Shown here: positions 43,399 to 50,866 of the stretch, in pieces
Layout of the letters: each line of letters opens with the position of its first letter
How positions within the stretch are numbered: position 1 is the stretch's first letter
The notes under the pieces: model-generated
Seen by the model: the letters and a program-made list of their open reading frames with translations, nothing else
What the model was told of the DNA's origin: nothing
Database searches by the model: none
Assembly: GCA_937902125.1 (NCBI GenBank)
Contig: CALDIB010000032.1
Coordinates: 1-64,000, forward strand
Reading direction: 5' to 3'
DNA from: an uncultured Treponema sp.
GTDB lineage: Bacteria > Spirochaetota > Spirochaetia > Treponematales > Treponemataceae
Length of the DNA stretch: 64,000 nucleotides
Position numbers and translations under genes: made by a program

Positions 43399-43457
43399 CA
43401 TTTTGCAAGAGCGGCCCAAAGGCGTTTTTGCAAATCTATTTTTTTGAGGCGTAAAAA

Positions 43458-44684
43458 ATGAACGTTGTCGTAATGGGAGCCCAGTGGGGAGACGAGGGAA
43501 AGGGAAAGATTGTGGACTTTTTGGCGCAAGACGCTAAATACGTTGTCCGCTTTGCCGGCGGAGCCAACGCCGGACACACAATCGTGGTTGACGGAAAAAA
43601 ATACGCGCTGCACCAAGTTCCGTCTGGAATTTTGTATCCAGAAAAAACTGTTTTTCTTGGCTCCGGAATGGTGATTGACCCTGAGGCTCTTTTTGCAGAA
43701 CTAAAAATGCTTGGCGACAACGGCATTAAATGGGAAGGCCGCGTGTTTATTTCTGACCGCGCGCACATCGTTTTGCCCGGCTACCGCGAAATGGACAAAA
43801 AGCGGGACGCGGCCCGCAAGCGCCCAATTGGAACTACAGGCCGGGGAATCGGAACGACTTATTCGCAAAAATCAGAGCGGGATGGAATCCGTTTGGCCGA
43901 CCTAGACTGGGACGAAAAAATGGACGACCTTGACCAAGCCGACAAGGATTTCTTGGCGCCATACATGGACAAGCTTTTGTCCATGCGGGTGAACATCGCC
44001 GAAAAAATGTGGGAATATCGCAAGGAAAACATTTTGTTTGAGGGCGCCCAAGGAGCCATGCTGGACATTGACAGCGGAACTTATCCTTACGTTTCAAGCG
44101 GAGCCTCTTGTTCCGCCGGAGCGTCAACAGGCTCTGGAATCGGCCCCCGCTCATTGGACAGAATTTTCGGAGTTTTCAAAGCCTACGAAACTCGCGTCGG
44201 AAACGGCCCTATGCCCAGCGAATTCAACAACGAAAGCGAAGGCGAGCTTTGCGATTACGTCCGCAAGACTGGAAACGAATTTGGCGTTACAACCGGCCGT
44301 CCCCGCCGCTGCGGATACCTTGACTTGGTGGCGCTCCGCTACGCCTGCCATGTAAATTCAATCGATTCCCTTGTTTTGACTCACCTTGACATTTACGACG
44401 ACATGGACGAAATCGAAGCTTGCGTCGCCTACGACATTGACGGAAAAATCGTGACGGAATTCCCCACAAGCATTCCGGCTTTGAACAAGGCCAAGCCCGT
44501 TTTGCAAAAGTTTGACGGCTGGAAAAAGGACCTCAAAAAGTGCGGCTCTTATTCCAAAATGCCCAAGAACGCCAAGGCCTACATTGAATTTATCGAAGAC
44601 TTTACCAACACGCCTGTGGGAATTGTTTCTGTTGGAAGCGACCGAAACGAAACTTACCTTAGAATCAAGCCCTGGCGCAAGTAA
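43458..44684 (+). CDS. purA: Adenylosuccinate synthetase
   Basis: 408 residues. It joins IMP and aspartate using GTP, the first committed step to AMP. Motifs are VVMGAQWGDEGKGKIVDFLAQ at the N-terminus, GGANAGHTIV, RPIGTTGRGIG and the GTP-binding end VSVGSDRNETY. The LysR gene starts 9 bp downstream and may be co-transcribed. Confidence 0.97.
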   Translation: MNVVVMGAQWGDEGKGKIVDFLAQDAKYVVRFAGGANAGHTIVVDGKKYALHQVPSGILYPEKTVFLGSGMVIDPEALFAELKMLGDNGIKWEGRVFISDRAHIVLPGYREMDKKRDAARKRPIGTTGRGIGTTYSQKSERDGIRLADLDWDEKMDDLDQADKDFLAPYMDKLLSMRVNIAEKMWEYRKENILFEGAQGAMLDIDSGTYPYVSSGASCSAGASTGSGIGPRSLDRIFGVFKAYETRVGNGPMPSEFNNESEGELCDYVRKTGNEFGVTTGRPRRCGYLDLVALRYACHVNSIDSLVLTHLDIYDDMDEIEACVAYDIDGKIVTEFPTSIPALNKAKPVLQKFDGWKKDLKKCGSYSKMPKNAKAYIEFIEDFTNTPVGIVSVGSDRNETYLRIKPWRK

Positions 44685-44693
44685 CGCTTTTTT

Positions 44694-45620
44694 ATGACGA
44701 TTCAGCAAATAAAATATGCCATTGGAATTTCAGAAGCCAAAACTTTCAACAAGGCTGCGGAAAACCTTTATGTTTCCCAGCCTTCGTTGACGGCGGCCAT
44801 TCACGACTTGGAAGCGGAATTGGGAATTATGATTTTCAATCGAACTTCCAGGGGCGTGACGCTTACAAGCGAGGGCGAGGAATTTATCTTGAACGCCCGC
44901 GAGCTTTTTAGTCATTGGGAAAACGTTCTTGAAAAATACGGCGACAACGGAAAGCGTAAAAAAAAGTTCGCCATTTCAACGCAGCACTATACTTTTGCCA
45001 TAAAAAGTTTTGTCGAAGTGGCAAAGAAAATCAACACGGATGAATATGAGCTTGCCGCGCGGGAAACAAAAACTCGCGATGTGATTCATGATGTCGCCTC
45101 AATGAAAAGCGAGTTGGGCGTTTTGTATTTAAGCGACTTTAACCGAAAGATAATTTCAAATTTGCTTGAGTCAAATGAATTGGAATTTAACAAGCTTATT
45201 GACTGCCGCGCCTATGTTTACATGTGGAAAAAGCATCCCCTTGCAAAAAAAGAGCAAATAACTTTTGAGGAACTTGAACCCTATCCCTGCCTTTCTTTTG
45301 AGCAGGACGAGGCCAGCGAATTTTATTTTGCCGAGGAAATTTTTTCGGAGCGCAAACACAGGCGAGTCATAAAAGTCAACGACCGCGGAACCATTCTGAA
45401 TATGATGGTGGGTCTTAACGGCTACACTCTTTGCTGCGGAATCATTTCGGAAGAATTAAACGGTTCGGACTATGTGGCCGTTCCTTTTTATGACGAGGCG
45501 AAGGAAAACAATCCTGTTATGCAAATTGGTTGGATTAAAAAAAAGAATTTGCGCCTTAGCGAAATTGGACAGCGTTACGTAGACGAGATGAAAAAATATT
45601 TGGCTTCCTACAAAATCTAG
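44694..45620 (+). CDS. LysR-family transcriptional regulator
   Basis: 308 residues. N-terminal winged helix (TFNKAAENLYVSQPSLTAAIHDLEAELG) and a C-terminal substrate-binding-like effector domain (about 90-300). The effector and targets are unknown. It lies directly behind purA without a clear ribosome binding site, so it may depend on purA transcription. The 3' end overlaps convergent murD by 4 bp. Confidence 0.93.
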   Translation: MTIQQIKYAIGISEAKTFNKAAENLYVSQPSLTAAIHDLEAELGIMIFNRTSRGVTLTSEGEEFILNARELFSHWENVLEKYGDNGKRKKKFAISTQHYTFAIKSFVEVAKKINTDEYELAARETKTRDVIHDVASMKSELGVLYLSDFNRKIISNLLESNELEFNKLIDCRAYVYMWKKHPLAKKEQITFEELEPYPCLSFEQDEASEFYFAEEIFSERKHRRVIKVNDRGTILNMMVGLNGYTLCCGIISEELNGSDYVAVPFYDEAKENNPVMQIGWIKKKNLRLSEIGQRYVDEMKKYLASYKI

Positions 45621-47140
45621 TTGAATGTTTCTTTGACTGCGGCCATAAATTTTTCTCCGCGGTCAAATTCATTGTTGAACATTCCAAAAGAAGCGCAGCC
45701 CGGCGAAAAGACAACTGTGTCGTTTTGGGCGGCGGCGGACAAAGGATTGTCCAAATCGCTTTTTAGCGCGGACGTCAATTCCCCAAGGGAAGAAAAAGGT
45801 CCGTGGAAGGCGATGTTCCTTTCTTGCAAGAGGGGCAATAGTTTGTCCGTTCCGCTTCCGGCCAAAAGGTAAAGGCTTGCCACAGGCGTTTTGGCCATGG
45901 CGGCGGCCAAAGGCTCAAAGTCCAAGCCCTTGTCCGTTCCGCCGCTTATGAAGACCACCGGCTTTCCAAAAGCCGCGCTGGCCGCCGCCGCCGCTTCGGG
46001 CACGGTGGCGCAAGAGTCGTTGTAAAAGCGGACTGTCTTTCCGGCGGCGCTTTTAAACTGGTGAAAAAACTGCAAGCGGTGGGGAATGCCGTTCCACTTT
46101 CCTAAAGATTTTTGTATGTCCGCCGCCTCGACGCCCATAAGGTAAAGGACAAGCGCGGCGTTCATAAGGTTTTGCCTCATGTGGCGGCCAGGAACGTTCA
46201 GCGCTCCCAATATTTTTGTGTCGGAACTTTTTCCGGGAATGCGGGCCACGGCTTCCAAATTGTTTTTGTCGTCGTAGGAAAGCCAAACGCCGTATTGGGA
46301 ATTGTCAAGGGGGTCTTGCTTGTAGCGCAAAACTTTTGCCTTGCATTCGCCGGCAAAAACGTCTCCCCAAGAGCCGCCTCCTTCCGGGCCAGCTCCAAGG
46401 CCGTCTTTGTCCGCGTCGCAAATCATAAAGTCGTCAGCGTCTTGGTCGGCGTAAATCAATTTTTTGTCTGCGATGTAGTCGGCCATGTTGCCATACCAGT
46501 TTTGATGGTCGGGAACGATTTTTGTAATCAAAGAAATTTTTGGCTTTAAAAGACCGCGGCCCCGCAGGTCGGCCAATTGCCAGCTGGAAAGCTCAAGAAC
46601 TACAGGCGTGTTTTCGTTGGTTTCTTCCAAAAAAGTCAAAGGACTTACAGTGATGTTTCCGCCCAAAAACGCCGTGAAGCCCGCCTCTTTAAGTCCGTAG
46701 TGAATGGCGCTGACAGTTGAAGACTTTCCCTTGCTTCCCGTTACGGCGATTATCGGAGCTTTTGTAAAGCGCAAGAACAAGCTTATGTCGCTTTCTATCG
46801 CTTGCGCCGCGCTTAAAAATTTGTTTCCTTGAATTTTCACTCCGGGATTTTTTATCACGCAGTCGGCGTCGCGAAAGTCTTCTATTCTGTGGCCGCCCAA
46901 AACATAAGTCAGCCGTTCCTTGTTCAGGCTTTTGTCTTCCGCGATTGAATTGAGGGTCGGCTTCAATTGTTCTTCGTTCTTCATGTCGGTGACTAAAACA
47001 TAGGCGCCATGTTTGAGCAAAAAGCGCGTCACGGCTTCGCCGCCTCCATTTAGGCCCAGGCCCATAACGGTTACGCGCTTGTCCTTTATGTCGTCAATTG
47101 AATTGAAGAAACAACCTTTTGGAAAAATATGCCCTTCCAT
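45617..47140 (-). CDS. murD: UDP-N-acetylmuramoylalanine-D-glutamate ligase
   Basis: 507 residues, somewhat longer than typical MurD (about 450). It adds D-Glu to UDP-MurNAc-L-Ala. Motifs: an N-terminal nucleotide-binding domain (VTVMGLGLNGGGEAVTRFLL), the ATP loop VTGSKGKSSTVSA, and C-terminal RLQFF...FYNDSCATVPEA and FISGGTDKGLDF. GGGGGC precedes the ATG. It is third in the murE-ddl-murD run and is separated from ddl by about 95 bp containing palindromes. Confidence 0.95.
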   Translation of the reverse strand: MEGHIFPKGCFFNSIDDIKDKRVTVMGLGLNGGGEAVTRFLLKHGAYVLVTDMKNEEQLKPTLNSIAEDKSLNKERLTYVLGGHRIEDFRDADCVIKNPGVKIQGNKFLSAAQAIESDISLFLRFTKAPIIAVTGSKGKSSTVSAIHYGLKEAGFTAFLGGNITVSPLTFLEETNENTPVVLELSSWQLADLRGRGLLKPKISLITKIVPDHQNWYGNMADYIADKKLIYADQDADDFMICDADKDGLGAGPEGGGSWGDVFAGECKAKVLRYKQDPLDNSQYGVWLSYDDKNNLEAVARIPGKSSDTKILGALNVPGRHMRQNLMNAALVLYLMGVEAADIQKSLGKWNGIPHRLQFFHQFKSAAGKTVRFYNDSCATVPEAAAAASAAFGKPVVFISGGTDKGLDFEPLAAAMAKTPVASLYLLAGSGTDKLLPLLQERNIAFHGPFSSLGELTSALKSDLDNPLSAAAQNDTVVFSPGCASFGMFNNEFDRGEKFMAAVKETFN

Positions 47141-47178
47141 TTTTAGCCCCCTGTCCGTCTTTTTATTCGTGCGGAGGG

Positions 47179-47220
47179 TTCAATACCCCGACGCTCTGCG
47201 TCGAAATAAAGGGTATTGAA
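47179..47220. repeat. Palindrome with GACGC-TCT-GCGTC core between ddl and murD
   Basis: TTCAATACCC and GGGTATTGAA (10-bp arms) enclose CGACGC-TCT-GCGTCG plus AAATAAA. The same core occurs in the palindrome 25 bp to the right inside ddl. Confidence 0.8.
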
Positions 47221-47235
47221 TCCGACTGCAATACC

Positions 47236-48411
47236 TTATGAGAACACCATACCTCGACGCTCTGCGTCGAGGTATGGTGATTCCCGCGAAGTCAAAAGCT
47301 TTTTGCGGCTGTCAAAGCGCTCTATGGCCTCGTCAATCAAAAAGCTTATCAAGTCCTTGTATTTTAATCCCGACGCTTCGCACATTTTTGGGAACATGCT
47401 TATCGAAGTGAATCCGGGAATGGCGTTTATTTCGTTCAGGTAAATTTTTCCGGAATCTTTGTCGATGAAAAAATCCACGCGGCTTAGGCCGGAACAGTTC
47501 AAGACCGTGTAGGCTTTGACGGCGGTTTCCTGAATTTTTTTTGCGGTCTCTCCGTCAATGCCGGCAGGAATTTTCAGCGCCGCGCCGTCAGGGTCGTTGT
47601 ACTTGGCGTCGTAGTCGTAGAACTCGTGGGTTGGCTCAATTTCGCCGGGCGTGTATGCTTTGACTTTGCTAAAATCGTTTTCTTGGTTTTGAATGACGGC
47701 GTTTCCCGTCACGCTGCATTCAATTTCCCGCGCGTTCACCGCCTTTTCAACCAAAACTTTGTCGTCCCAAGTAAAGGCTTCCGCAAGCGCCATGGAAAAT
47801 TCCCGCGGGTTGGAGGCCTTGCTCGCGCCGACGGAAGAGCCGGCGTTGCAAGGCTTTACAAAAAGCGGGAATCCAAATTCCGCGATTGACTTTTCCACCA
47901 GCTGGTCGTAGCGCTTGCTGTCGTTTATGTCCCCTCTGGTAAAGCAAATGTATGGAACGACAGGAAGTCCGCTGTCGTTCCATATTTTCTTTGTCATTTC
48001 CTTGTCCATAGAAAGAGCGCTGGCCATGGTTCCGCAACCAACATAGGGAACTTCGGCCGCGTCCAGCAATCCTTGCAAAACGCCGTCCTCGCAAAATGTT
48101 CCGTGAACCACAGGAAAAACCGCGTCAACTTCCAGAGCCTTTCCTTGAACCGTAAAGGCGTTTTTCTTTCCGCCGGGAACAACGTTTACCAACTTGTCAG
48201 GATTTTTGTCAATTTTAAACGCGGCCTTTTGGTCTTTTTGAACCCGCTCCAATTCCTCTTGGCTTTGCAAAAACCATTTTCCGCTTTTTGAAATTCCAAT
48301 GGGAATCAACTTGAATTTTTGGCCGTCGATGTTTCTGGCCACCGAGCTCGCGCTTACAAGCGAAACTTCATGCTCGCTTGACTTTCCGCCGAATAAAATC
48401 GCTATGTTCAT
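47236..48411 (-). CDS. ddl: D-alanine-D-alanine ligase with palindrome-encoded C-terminus
   Basis: 391 residues. An ATP-grasp enzyme making the D-Ala-D-Ala end of the peptidoglycan precursor. Motifs: FGGKSSEHEVSLVSASS at the N-terminus, VKPCNAGSSVGASKA, and the active-site end YLNEINAIPGFTSISMFPKM. The last ~14 residues (SPYLDAERRGMVFS) come almost wholly from a 35-bp perfect palindrome and are probably a late addition. GGGGAT precedes the start; it lies 4 bp after murE. Confidence 0.95.
   Translation of the reverse strand: MNIAILFGGKSSEHEVSLVSASSVARNIDGQKFKLIPIGISKSGKWFLQSQEELERVQKDQKAAFKIDKNPDKLVNVVPGGKKNAFTVQGKALEVDAVFPVVHGTFCEDGVLQGLLDAAEVPYVGCGTMASALSMDKEMTKKIWNDSGLPVVPYICFTRGDINDSKRYDQLVEKSIAEFGFPLFVKPCNAGSSVGASKASNPREFSMALAEAFTWDDKVLVEKAVNAREIECSVTGNAVIQNQENDFSKVKAYTPGEIEPTHEFYDYDAKYNDPDGAALKIPAGIDGETAKKIQETAVKAYTVLNCSGLSRVDFFIDKDSGKIYLNEINAIPGFTSISMFPKMCEASGLKYKDLISFLIDEAIERFDSRKKLLTSRESPYLDAERRGMVFS
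47245..47279. repeat. 35-bp perfect palindrome inside the 3' end of ddl
   Basis: CACCATACCTCGACGC, TCT, and the exact complement: a 16-bp stem with a 3-nt loop, read in frame as part of Ddl. The loop and inner stem match the palindrome at 47189-47203. Confidence 0.9.
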
Positions 48412-48415
48412 TTTT

Positions 48416-50119
48416 TTATCCCCTCGCCGCCTCTTGATTGAAGCCCATTTCCGCCAAGGCTTTTTTTGCCTCCGCTATTTCGTCATAGGGCATGACGCGG
48501 TCTTTATATATGATTGAATTTTCGTGTCCTTTTCCAAGAAGCAAAACTATGTCGCCTTTTTTTGCCATTCCAAAGGCAAAGCGAATGGCCTTTGGCCTGT
48601 CGGTGACGATGAACAAATTGGCGTTTTCCGTCTTTCCGCCTTTCTTGGCTCCGGCGGCGATTTCTTCCAGCAAGGCTCGCGAATCTTCTCCCCGGGGGTC
48701 TTCGTCGCACAAAACAATAACGTCGCAATATTTTGCCGCGATTTCTCCCTGCAAGGGCCGCTTTGTTCTGTCCCGCTCGCCGCCGCTTCCAAAGAGCGCG
48801 AAAACTTTTCCCTTGCAGCGCTCCCGTATTGACGGAAGGATTGCCTCAAAGCTGGAGGGCGTGTGCGCGTAGTCAACGATGGCCTCAAAATCTTGTCCGC
48901 GCTCAATCTTTGTCATGCGGCCTGTTATGGGAATTAGGCTGGCGGCGCGGCGGCAAAGGTCCTTTAAAGAAATTGAAGCCATTTTATTTATCGCAATCAT
49001 CGCGGCCATAATGTTCATGGCGTTAAAAGCGCCGGCGCAACTTGTTCTGACTGTTATGCTTTCGTGGCTTTGGTCAAAAGCCGAGCCGTGGTCTATTTCA
49101 AATTCCAAGAGGCGCTCTGAATCCTTTATGCTGGAGGCGGACAAAAATTCAACGCCTTGGATATTTTCGCATTCTTTTGTCTTGAATCCGTAGCAAGGCG
49201 CGCTTGTCGCTTCCACAAAATAAGGCGCGGACTTGTCTTCCAAATTTACAATGCCGCAGGGCTTTATGTCCAAGTCAACGTTGTTCACGATTTTATGGTG
49301 ATTGTGTTTGTCCAAGGCGCGGAAGAGGTTGGCCTTGTCGCTTTTGTATTTTTCAAAGGTCTTATGAAATTCCAAATGCTCCAAGGTGACGTTCATAAAA
49401 ACGGCGCAGTCAAAAAGAACGCAGCCCAAGCGGTTCAACTCCTGGCTTAGGCCGTGGCTTGAGCTTTCTATAACGGCGTATTCGCAGCCGTTTTGAACCA
49501 TGTCATAAAGCTCCCGTTGAATTATTGGCGCTTCGGGAGTGGTGGAGTGGACTGGATTCGCCACGGCCTCGCCGCCCAAGGAATACTGAACGGTGGAAAT
49601 GAAGCCCGCCTTTTTTCCGGACAGGCGCAATAGCTGCCAAATGAACGACACGGTGGAAGACTTTCCTTCGGTGCCGGTCACTCCGATGACTATCATTTTT
49701 TTTGAAGGGTTTCCAAAAAATTCCGCTGCTATGGGAGCCATGGATTTTCTTGCGTCGTCAACTTTCAGCAAAACAGGCATCACCAAGTCGCCTGTCTTTT
49801 TTTGCGGGTCTCCCATGTTGCCCAAGGTTCGGCAAACGATGGATTTTGCTATTTGAACGCTTTCTTCTTTTGTAAGTTCGCCTTGGTAGACTACGACGCT
49901 GGCGCCTGAGTCGATTGCCGGAGCGATGAACTGGTTTCCGTTGACATGGCTTCCGGGGAGGGCGAAAAAGAGATAGTTGCTTTTCACTTCCCTGGAATCA
50001 AAGGCCAAGCCGCAAACTGGCGTCGCGCCAATCAATGATTCGTCAAGCGGGCTTTCTCCGTCCGCGGCCACAGCCTTGAATTCAAATGAATCCAGCAAGG
50101 AAGACAACTTCTTTTCCAT
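48416..50119 (-). CDS. murE: UDP-MurNAc-tripeptide synthetase (MurE-type ligase)
   Basis: 567 residues, longer than usual MurE (about 490-500). It adds the third amino acid to UDP-MurNAc-L-Ala-D-Glu. Motifs: ATP loop VTGTEGKSSTVSF, HSTTPEAPIIQREL, and the C-terminal domain YAHTPSSFEAIL...LFGSGGERDRTKRPLQG. At the position of the DNPR motif of diaminopimelate enzymes it has DEDPR, which fits a different diamino acid; spirochaetes are known for L-ornithine. TTGAAA-17-TAAAAT ends 8 nt before the ATG, so the murE-ddl-murD run appears to start leaderless. Confidence 0.92.
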   Translation of the reverse strand: MEKKLSSLLDSFEFKAVAADGESPLDESLIGATPVCGLAFDSREVKSNYLFFALPGSHVNGNQFIAPAIDSGASVVVYQGELTKEESVQIAKSIVCRTLGNMGDPQKKTGDLVMPVLLKVDDARKSMAPIAAEFFGNPSKKMIVIGVTGTEGKSSTVSFIWQLLRLSGKKAGFISTVQYSLGGEAVANPVHSTTPEAPIIQRELYDMVQNGCEYAVIESSSHGLSQELNRLGCVLFDCAVFMNVTLEHLEFHKTFEKYKSDKANLFRALDKHNHHKIVNNVDLDIKPCGIVNLEDKSAPYFVEATSAPCYGFKTKECENIQGVEFLSASSIKDSERLLEFEIDHGSAFDQSHESITVRTSCAGAFNAMNIMAAMIAINKMASISLKDLCRRAASLIPITGRMTKIERGQDFEAIVDYAHTPSSFEAILPSIRERCKGKVFALFGSGGERDRTKRPLQGEIAAKYCDVIVLCDEDPRGEDSRALLEEIAAGAKKGGKTENANLFIVTDRPKAIRFAFGMAKKGDIVLLLGKGHENSIIYKDRVMPYDEIAEAKKALAEMGFNQEAARG

Positions 50120-50127
50120 AGCCGCTT

Positions 50128-50156
50128 ATTTTATCGCATATTGAAAGTAATTTCAA
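50128..50156 (-). promoter_or_regulatory. Promoter of murE, leaderless type
   Basis: TTGAAA (50156-50151) - 17 nt - TAAAAT (50133-50128), then AAGCGGCT and the ATG at 50119. Confidence 0.75.
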
Positions 50157-50189
50157 TAATAAAAACGCGGACTCTATAGGCGGGGCCCA

Positions 50190-50293
50190 GCGACGAAAAA
50201 AATAATCAGGGCCTCCCGTCATTCGCTTGCGGCTTGATGCCTGCGGCCAAGCCGCTTCGCTGACGGGTCCTTCCAATTATTTTTTTCTGCGTC
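50190..50293. repeat. ~104-bp imperfect inverted repeat between murE and queD
   Basis: Outer arms GAAAAAAATAAT (left) and ATTATTTTTTTC (right), flanked by GAC/GTC; next CCCGTCA/TGACGGG; innermost GCGGCTTG/CAAGCCGC. No coding sequence. A 298-bp gene-free stretch (50120-50417) holds this structure and, near both ends, the murE and queD promoters. Confidence 0.65.
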
Positions 50294-50382
50294 TCATTCC
50301 TTTAGAATGAGGCCTCTTGTGGTTTTGCGCTCGCGCTTACGCGCTCGGCACGGCTCCCGCCTCTTTTGTCCGCTTTCTTATA

Positions 50383-50411
50383 TTGAAAGTATTTCCATCT
50401 AACATTATAAT
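50383..50411 (+). promoter_or_regulatory. Promoter of queD, leaderless type
   Basis: TTGAAA - 17 nt - TATAAT, then GACGTT and the ATG at 50418. One of the clearest leaderless arrangements in the window. Confidence 0.8.
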
Positions 50412-50417
50412 GACGTT

Positions 50418-50795
50418 ATGTTTGAAGTTAGAGTGGAAGATGATTTTGCCGCGGCGCATTTTTTGCGGGACTACAACGGAAAGTGCGAGGCCTTGCACGG
50501 CCACAATTACAAGGTTTTTGTCCATGTTCGGGGAACACAGTTGGACGCGGGCGGAATGCTCCTTGACTTTTCGGAACTGAAGGCCGCTCTGAAAAAAGTT
50601 TTGGCCGGCCTTGACCATACCAACTTGAACGACAATCCTTTTTTTGACCAAAATCCCAGCGCCGAGCGAATAGCGCTTTACATTTGCCAAGGCGTTCAGG
50701 TGGAATTTGACGCGCAAAAAAAAGACATCCACATTCATTCTGTGGATGTCTTTGAAACTGATCGCAGCCGGGCTACATATTATCCCGACCTATAG
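50418..50795 (+). CDS. queD: 6-carboxytetrahydropterin synthase / 6-pyruvoyl-tetrahydropterin synthase-like
   Basis: 125 residues. Zinc ligands and active site: AAHFL, CEALHGHNYKV (Cys and two His), LLDFSELK, LDHTNLND and the closing VFETDRSRATYY. The Cys-E-x-LHGHNY form is typical of QueD in queuosine synthesis. No queC, queE or queF gene is in the window, so it stands alone here. Confidence 0.9.
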   Translation: MFEVRVEDDFAAAHFLRDYNGKCEALHGHNYKVFVHVRGTQLDAGGMLLDFSELKAALKKVLAGLDHTNLNDNPFFDQNPSAERIALYICQGVQVEFDAQKKDIHIHSVDVFETDRSRATYYPDL

Positions 50796-50834
50796 GTAGA
50801 CAAAAAAAACCGTCCTTTTGTTTTACAAACTCGT

Positions 50835-50866
50835 GTCTAAATCGAAAACTTGTTTTCGATTTAGAC
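50835..50866. repeat. Palindrome containing the stop codon of the second chemoreceptor gene
   Basis: GTCTAAATCGAAAAC, TT, and its exact complement: a 15-bp stem. The right arm includes the TAA (50861-50863) of the minus-strand gene. Confidence 0.85.

Noticed and set aside
50190..50293. Integron attC site or CRISPR-like repeat
   Set aside because: The conserved attC core ends are absent and there is only one copy; no spaced direct repeats were seen anywhere in the window.
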